Source: Pseudomonas frederiksbergensis (GTDB lineage: Bacteria > Pseudomonadota > Gammaproteobacteria > Pseudomonadales > Pseudomonadaceae). From it: a DNA stretch of 64,000 nt. The stretch lies in contig NZ_CP142104.1 of the NCBI RefSeq assembly GCF_035751725.1, forward strand, positions 186,001 to 250,000, given 5' to 3'. This document shows, piece after piece, positions 60,318 to 64,000 of this stretch. The notes under the pieces are model-generated. The model was not told the origin of the DNA, searched no databases, and saw only the letters and a program-made list of their open reading frames with translations. Position 1 is the stretch's first letter. Each line of letters begins with the position of its first letter. Made by a program: the position numbers and the translations under genes.

Positions 60318-62414
60318 ATGAACCTGCCGAGCCTGAGGCCGGATCTGCAATTGTCTGCGGCGGCCCCCGACCCGGATGGCTCACCGCAATGGACGCTCGC
60401 CGATCCGGTGCGCGGACGCTATTTCAAGCTGGGCGCGGCGGCGATGCGCATGTTGCGGCATTGGTCCCTGGGCGATCCGCAACAGGTGCTGGCGGCTGCG
60501 AACCGCGAGCCGGGCCTGCCGCTCAATGGCGAATCGCTGGAACAGCTGCTGGGCTTCTTGCGCGGGCATGACCTGATCAGCGCGATGGACCCGCAACAGC
60601 GGGACAGTTATCTGTTCAAGACCGCCGCGCAGCGCCAGAGCGTGTGGCAGATCTTGCTGCATCAATACCTGTTTTTTCGCATTCCGCTGTGGCGCCCGGA
60701 TGCCTTTCTCAACCGCGCCTGGCCCTGGTTGGCGCGGTTCGGCCCCGGCGCCTTGCGCTATGGCCTGCCGCTGACCCTGGGCCTCGGCATCTTCCTGGTA
60801 TCACGGGATTGGCAGCGATTCGTTGCGACGTTTCCGCATTTGTTCAGCCTGGGTGGTGCGCTGGCGTTCGGGGCAGCGTTGCTCTTTGCCAAGTTGTGCC
60901 ACGAATTTGGCCATGCCTTCATGGCCAAGCGTGCCGGCTGCCGGGTGCAAAGCATGGGCGTAGCGTTCATGGTGCTGTTGCCGATGTTCTATACCGATGT
61001 CAGCGACGCCTGGCGGATCAAGGATCGCCGTGCTCGGCTGCTGATTGGTGCCGGTGGGGTCCTGGCCGAGCTGCTGCTGGCGTGCATCGCGCTGCTGGCC
61101 TGGTCGCTGCTGCCCGACGGGCCGGCCCGCACCGCGGCGTTCATGTTGGCCAGCGCCACTTGGATCACCACGTTGATCATCAACCTGAACCCCTTCATGC
61201 GTTTCGACGGGTACTTCCTGCTCAGTGATTTCTGGGCGGTGGATAACCTGCAGGGGCGTGCGTTCGCCCTGTGTCGCTGGCGCCTGCGCGAAGCCCTGTT
61301 CGGCTATGGCGCGGCGGCGCCGGAGCCCTGGTCGCCGAAGATGCGTCGCCGTTTGCTGGTCTGGGGCTATGGCGCCTGGCTGTGGCGGGCGTTGTTGTTT
61401 TTCGGCATTGCCCTGGCGGTCTATCACCTGTTCTTCAAGGTGCTGGGCATTTTTCTGATGATGGTGGAATTGGTGTGGTTCATTTTCATGCCCATCGTGA
61501 ATGAGTGGCGGCAGTGGTGGAGTCGTCGTGAGCAAGCCCACGGCGGGCGGATGCTCCTGAGCGGCCTGGTGTTGCTGGCGCTGCTGTTGGCGTTGCTGTT
61601 GCCCTGGCGCAGTGCGGTGGAAGTGCCGGCCATGCTCGAGGCCGGGCGTGCCAGTGCCTTGCATGCGCCGGTGGCGGCGCGGGTCAAGCAGGTGAATGTG
61701 CGCGACGGCCAGGCTGTGGCCCAGGGCGATGTGTTGATTGAGTTGGAGTCGCCAGACATGGCGTCGCGCCTGGCCATCGTGCGCCGGGAAATCCAGATCC
61801 AGCAGTTGCAGATGCGCCGTCAGGCAGGGCGCAGTGAAACCGCCGCCGATGCCGGTATCGTCGAGCAGCAACTGGCCGAAGCTGTGGCTGAATACCGGGG
61901 CCTGGTGGCCCAGCGTGAACGGCTGTTGCTGCGTGCACCCCATGCCGGCCAGGTGCGCGATTTGTTGCCGCAGCTGTCGGCAGGGCGCTGGTTGTCACCG
62001 ACGCAGGCGCTGGCGCGGGTGGTGCAGACCGACTCGCGGCTGCGCGGCTATCTCACCGAAGCCGAGCTTTGGCGGGTCGAGCCCGGTGCCACCGGACGCT
62101 TCATCGCCGACGATCCGATGCACCCTTCGATTGCCGTGCAGTTGAATGAAATCGACACCAACGGCGTGGCCTGGGTCGAGCAGCAAGCGTTGACGTCCGA
62201 CCACCACGGGCCGATTGCGGTGCGTCGCGATGCGCAGCAACGGGCCGAGCCGGTGCAGGCGCAATACGGCGTGCGCTTGAGTGCAGTGGACGACACCTCC
62301 GCCCCGGTGCAGCCGCTGCGTGGCGTGGCGGTGTTGCAGGGCAAGGGCGAGTCGGTGTTGGGAGCGGCCTGGCGTCGGTTGGCGGCGTTGGGGGTCAGGG
62401 AAAGCGGATTCTAG
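60318..62414 (+). CDS. PqqD-like / M50 metalloprotease / HlyD-like fusion protein
   Basis: The 698-residue protein starts with a PqqD-like segment (about 20-90, WTLADPVRGRYFKLGAAAMR). A multi-helix M50 (site-2 protease-like) domain follows with zinc motif HEFGH (H195, E196, H199) and third ligand in NPFMRFDG (D297). After further helices (to about 435) it ends in a periplasmic lipoyl/HlyD-like domain (HAPVAARVKQVNVRDGQAVA near 445). The architecture recalls peptide-maturation or export proteins such as YydH-type M50 enzymes. All zinc ligands are present, so proteolysis is possible. The substrate is unknown and no precursor peptide gene was recognised nearby. Confidence 0.8.
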   Translation: MNLPSLRPDLQLSAAAPDPDGSPQWTLADPVRGRYFKLGAAAMRMLRHWSLGDPQQVLAAANREPGLPLNGESLEQLLGFLRGHDLISAMDPQQRDSYLFKTAAQRQSVWQILLHQYLFFRIPLWRPDAFLNRAWPWLARFGPGALRYGLPLTLGLGIFLVSRDWQRFVATFPHLFSLGGALAFGAALLFAKLCHEFGHAFMAKRAGCRVQSMGVAFMVLLPMFYTDVSDAWRIKDRRARLLIGAGGVLAELLLACIALLAWSLLPDGPARTAAFMLASATWITTLIINLNPFMRFDGYFLLSDFWAVDNLQGRAFALCRWRLREALFGYGAAAPEPWSPKMRRRLLVWGYGAWLWRALLFFGIALAVYHLFFKVLGIFLMMVELVWFIFMPIVNEWRQWWSRREQAHGGRMLLSGLVLLALLLALLLPWRSAVEVPAMLEAGRASALHAPVAARVKQVNVRDGQAVAQGDVLIELESPDMASRLAIVRREIQIQQLQMRRQAGRSETAADAGIVEQQLAEAVAEYRGLVAQRERLLLRAPHAGQVRDLLPQLSAGRWLSPTQALARVVQTDSRLRGYLTEAELWRVEPGATGRFIADDPMHPSIAVQLNEIDTNGVAWVEQQALTSDHHGPIAVRRDAQQRAEPVQAQYGVRLSAVDDTSAPVQPLRGVAVLQGKGESVLGAAWRRLAALGVRESGF

Positions 62415-62429
62415 GCCTAGGGAGCAAGC

Positions 62430-62921
62430 ATGGATTCAGTGACGGCAGAAGGATTGGTGGTGCGTCCATCGCGGGTCAGCGATGGTCCATTCCTGCAGGG
62501 CTTGTACCAGGCGGCGCGGCCGGACTTGCAATGGATCGACGGCGAGCATGAGCAAGTCCGGCAGGTGATTGCCCAGCAGTTTCAGGTGCAGGAGCAAGGC
62601 TTGGGGGAGAACTTTCCCAATGCCATGCATTACGTCGTGGAGAAACTCGGCACTGCGATTGGCGCCTTGAGCACGGATTTCGGCCCCAATGAAATTCGCG
62701 TGCTGTACCTGGCCTTCATTCCCCAAGCGCGTGGCCAGGGCTATGGCCGGGCAGTGCTGCAAGGGGTGCAGAAAGCCGCGCAACAGATCCGCTGCCCGGT
62801 GGCGACCGTGGTCTGGGCCAGCAACCCCCACGCCCGCCGGCACTACCTGGCCCTGGGTTTCGAAGTACAAGAGCGCAACCCGGCGGCGGAGCGGTTGGTC
62901 TGGTATCCGAAAGGCAACTGA
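62430..62921 (+). CDS. GNAT-family N-acetyltransferase
   Basis: The 163-residue protein has the GNAT fold with the acetyl-CoA-binding segment VLYLAFIPQARGQGYGRAVL (motif Q-x-x-G-x-G/A as QARGQGYG near 98) and the C-terminal ASNPHARRHYLALGFEVQER. It begins 15 bases after the M50-HlyD gene (GGAGC upstream), so it may share its transcript. The substrate is not predictable. It could modify a product of the preceding operon, but GNAT genes occur in many contexts. Confidence 0.88.
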   Translation: MDSVTAEGLVVRPSRVSDGPFLQGLYQAARPDLQWIDGEHEQVRQVIAQQFQVQEQGLGENFPNAMHYVVEKLGTAIGALSTDFGPNEIRVLYLAFIPQARGQGYGRAVLQGVQKAAQQIRCPVATVVWASNPHARRHYLALGFEVQERNPAAERLVWYPKGN

Positions 62922-63071
62922 GCAAATCTTGCAGGCACTATAAATCCCGGTAGGAGCCTGCTCGCGAAGGCGGTGTACCCATGATACCCGCGCCGCTGAA
63001 CCCCGCTTTCCGAGCCAGCCCGCGATGGAGCGCTCCGAAGCGTAGGAAGAATCGGTTTTTTGCCTAGGACG

Positions 63072-63141
63072 TTTCCTAATCGTTCCAAATCCATACCCTT
63101 TGGGATTGCGTCTTGCCCGTAATGCAACGTTTTATCCATGG
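63072..63141 (+). promoter_or_regulatory. Upstream element shared with the first PAAR locus
   Basis: TTTCCTAATCGTTCCAAAT, then GGGATTGCG and CGTTTTATCCATGG follow in the same order and spacing as in the element at 4383-4451 (minus strand). It lies about 65 bases before the small gene at 63207. Just downstream there is a hairpin (CGTTCGGCTTG and CAAGCGAACG, 63152-63180). The rest of the gap from 62922 holds a REP-like fragment near 62953-62972. Confidence 0.5.
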
Positions 63142-63206
63142 CTCTGAAATTCGTTCGGCTTGGCAGAGGACAAGCGAACGACTACCCCTGAGTAGGAGCC
63201 TTGAAA

Positions 63207-63701
63207 ATGCACGCATCCTTGCAACTCGGCTATACCAACGAAGTATCCGCTGAATATCTAAGTCACATGGACGACTGCTATTTCAAGGAGCAACAACCGT
63301 CGTCGTTCATCGATGAACAACGGGCATACGTCAAAGCCCATCCGCCCACTGCCATTTACCGCGTCGCCACCGAGGGTAGCCAGACTCGCGACGGGGGTGT
63401 GGTCCAACAAGGGACTCTGCGGATGGTATTCACGCTGGATAGCGGTCAACAAGTATGCGCTGCGCGCAAGGGCGACCTCGTGGTTTATGCCGATGGACGA
63501 ACGGCGCAAATCGTAACCACCGCAGGGGAAGCCAACAGTCACATTGCCCTGGTTGGCAGTCGCCTCAGCAATGGCGATGAAATCATCAACACGCCCCAAG
63601 AGGGCTTCTTGCTCTTCACCCGTGAAGGTGTGCCGATGGCGGAGGATTTCTTACCCGTCCTCACGCTTGCGGAGGTTCAGCCCCGTCCTCGGATGTGGTG
63701 A
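63207..63701 (+). CDS. Small PAAR-like protein upstream of a PAAR effector
   Basis: I chose the ATG at 63207 (AGGAG 8 bases upstream); the product is 164 residues. The N-terminal 60 residues are unrelated to families I know. Residues about 65-150 resemble a PAAR-type beta structure (VVQQGTLRMVFTLDSGQQVC, AARKGDLVVYADGRTAQIVT, then IALVGSRLSNGDEIINTP). The likeness is weak and by eye only. It ends 13 bases before the PAAR effector gene and follows the shared upstream element, so it probably works with that effector, for example as loading partner or second spike tip. Confidence 0.55.
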   Translation: MHASLQLGYTNEVSAEYLSHMDDCYFKEQQPSSFIDEQRAYVKAHPPTAIYRVATEGSQTRDGGVVQQGTLRMVFTLDSGQQVCAARKGDLVVYADGRTAQIVTTAGEANSHIALVGSRLSNGDEIINTPQEGFLLFTREGVPMAEDFLPVLTLAEVQPRPRMW

Positions 63702-63714
63702 TGGAGAACGTGCG

Positions 63715-64000
63715 ATGAAGGAGGGTTATTTCATAGGCCTGGGCGACAAGACCACCTGTGGCGGGAAGGTGCTGGACGGCAATAGCGGGGTCAATATGTT
63801 TGGCCTGCTGCATGCCCGTGAGGGTGATCACGTTTCCTGTGGCCGGGACGGGAAAACCTATCAGATCAGGGGCGGTATCGCGCACATGGTCAGCCACGGC
63901 AAGCATCTGGCTGGCACGTTGGACAGTCACAGTACCTGTCCTTGCAAAGCGCAGTTGATTCCCTCGGTGCGCTGGGCTACCTACCGAAAATCGGACGTCG
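63715..64000 (+). CDS. PAAR-domain type VI secretion effector (partial, N-terminus only)
   Basis: The protein begins MKEGYFIGLGDKTTCGGKVL and runs off the window at 64000 after about 95 residues. It aligns without gaps over its first 90 residues with the PAAR domain of the protein encoded at 2951-4360 (shared GYxIGLGDxTTCGGKVLDG, AREGDxVSCGxDGxTYxI and CPCxAxLIPS). The conserved cysteines and histidine near 70-77 may hold the PAAR zinc. The C-terminal toxin lies outside the window, so its activity cannot be told. Confidence 0.85.
   Translation, partial: MKEGYFIGLGDKTTCGGKVLDGNSGVNMFGLLHAREGDHVSCGRDGKTYQIRGGIAHMVSHGKHLAGTLDSHSTCPCKAQLIPSVRWATYRKSDV

Overview
The window reads as chromosomal DNA of a fluorescent-group Pseudomonas. 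The reasons are its GC-rich coding DNA, many short REP/REPIN palindromes built on a GGGAGC-AA-GCTCCC core, the complete lapG-lapD-lapA-lapE-lapB-lapC adhesin locus, and the gene order desA - pipA-like - oscA - sbp-cysTWA known from P. aeruginosa. No rRNA, tRNA, CRISPR array or intact insertion sequence was seen.

Layout. 1-9.5 kb: a partial desA desaturase, a PAS-GGDEF-EAL c-di-GMP enzyme, then a type VI secretion PAAR effector with its membrane immunity protein and a DUF6124-like gene with a structured leader, both apparently inserted into an otherwise conserved sulfur neighbourhood (oscA, sbp, cysT, cysW, cysA). 9.6-15 kb: an Mpo1-like membrane protein, a Crp/Fnr regulator, a hipBA toxin-antitoxin pair with a palindromic operator, and a divergent AraC regulator/desaturase pair. 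15-21 kb: an iron cell-surface-signalling set (ECF sigma, FecR-type anti-sigma, TonB receptor with STN domain) and a dCache chemoreceptor. 21.3-26.9 kb: a complete mgoBCAD (pvfABCD) operon expected to make a diazeniumdiolate signal. 27.6-48.8 kb: a GntR regulator and the lap biofilm system. LapD (c-di-GMP receptor) and LapG (protease) control release of the 3812-residue adhesin LapA, which LapE, LapB and LapC export.

49-52.8 kb: a TauD-like dioxygenase with a sulfonate/nitrate-type ABC importer, probably for organosulfur use under sulfate limitation. 52.9-57.3 kb: an unusual three-gene operon of a small membrane protein, a membrane-anchored TIGR01777 epimerase and an 811-residue fusion of an alpha/beta-hydrolase fold lacking its nucleophile to a PEP-synthase/rifampin-phosphotransferase-like dikinase. 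57.3-57.8 kb: an apparently internally deleted NYN nuclease gene. 58.2-62.4 kb: a tightly coupled operon of two HlyD-like adaptors (one with a GAF-like region) and an M50 protease fused to an HlyD-like domain, with no ABC exporter beside it. The window ends with a GNAT acetyltransferase, a small PAAR-like protein and the start of a second PAAR effector. Its N-terminus and upstream DNA match those of the first PAAR gene.

The strongest candidates for new biology are the DUF6124 leader with mutually exclusive pairings, the hydrolase-dikinase operon, the M50-HlyD operon without an exporter, and the shared upstream element of the two PAAR genes.
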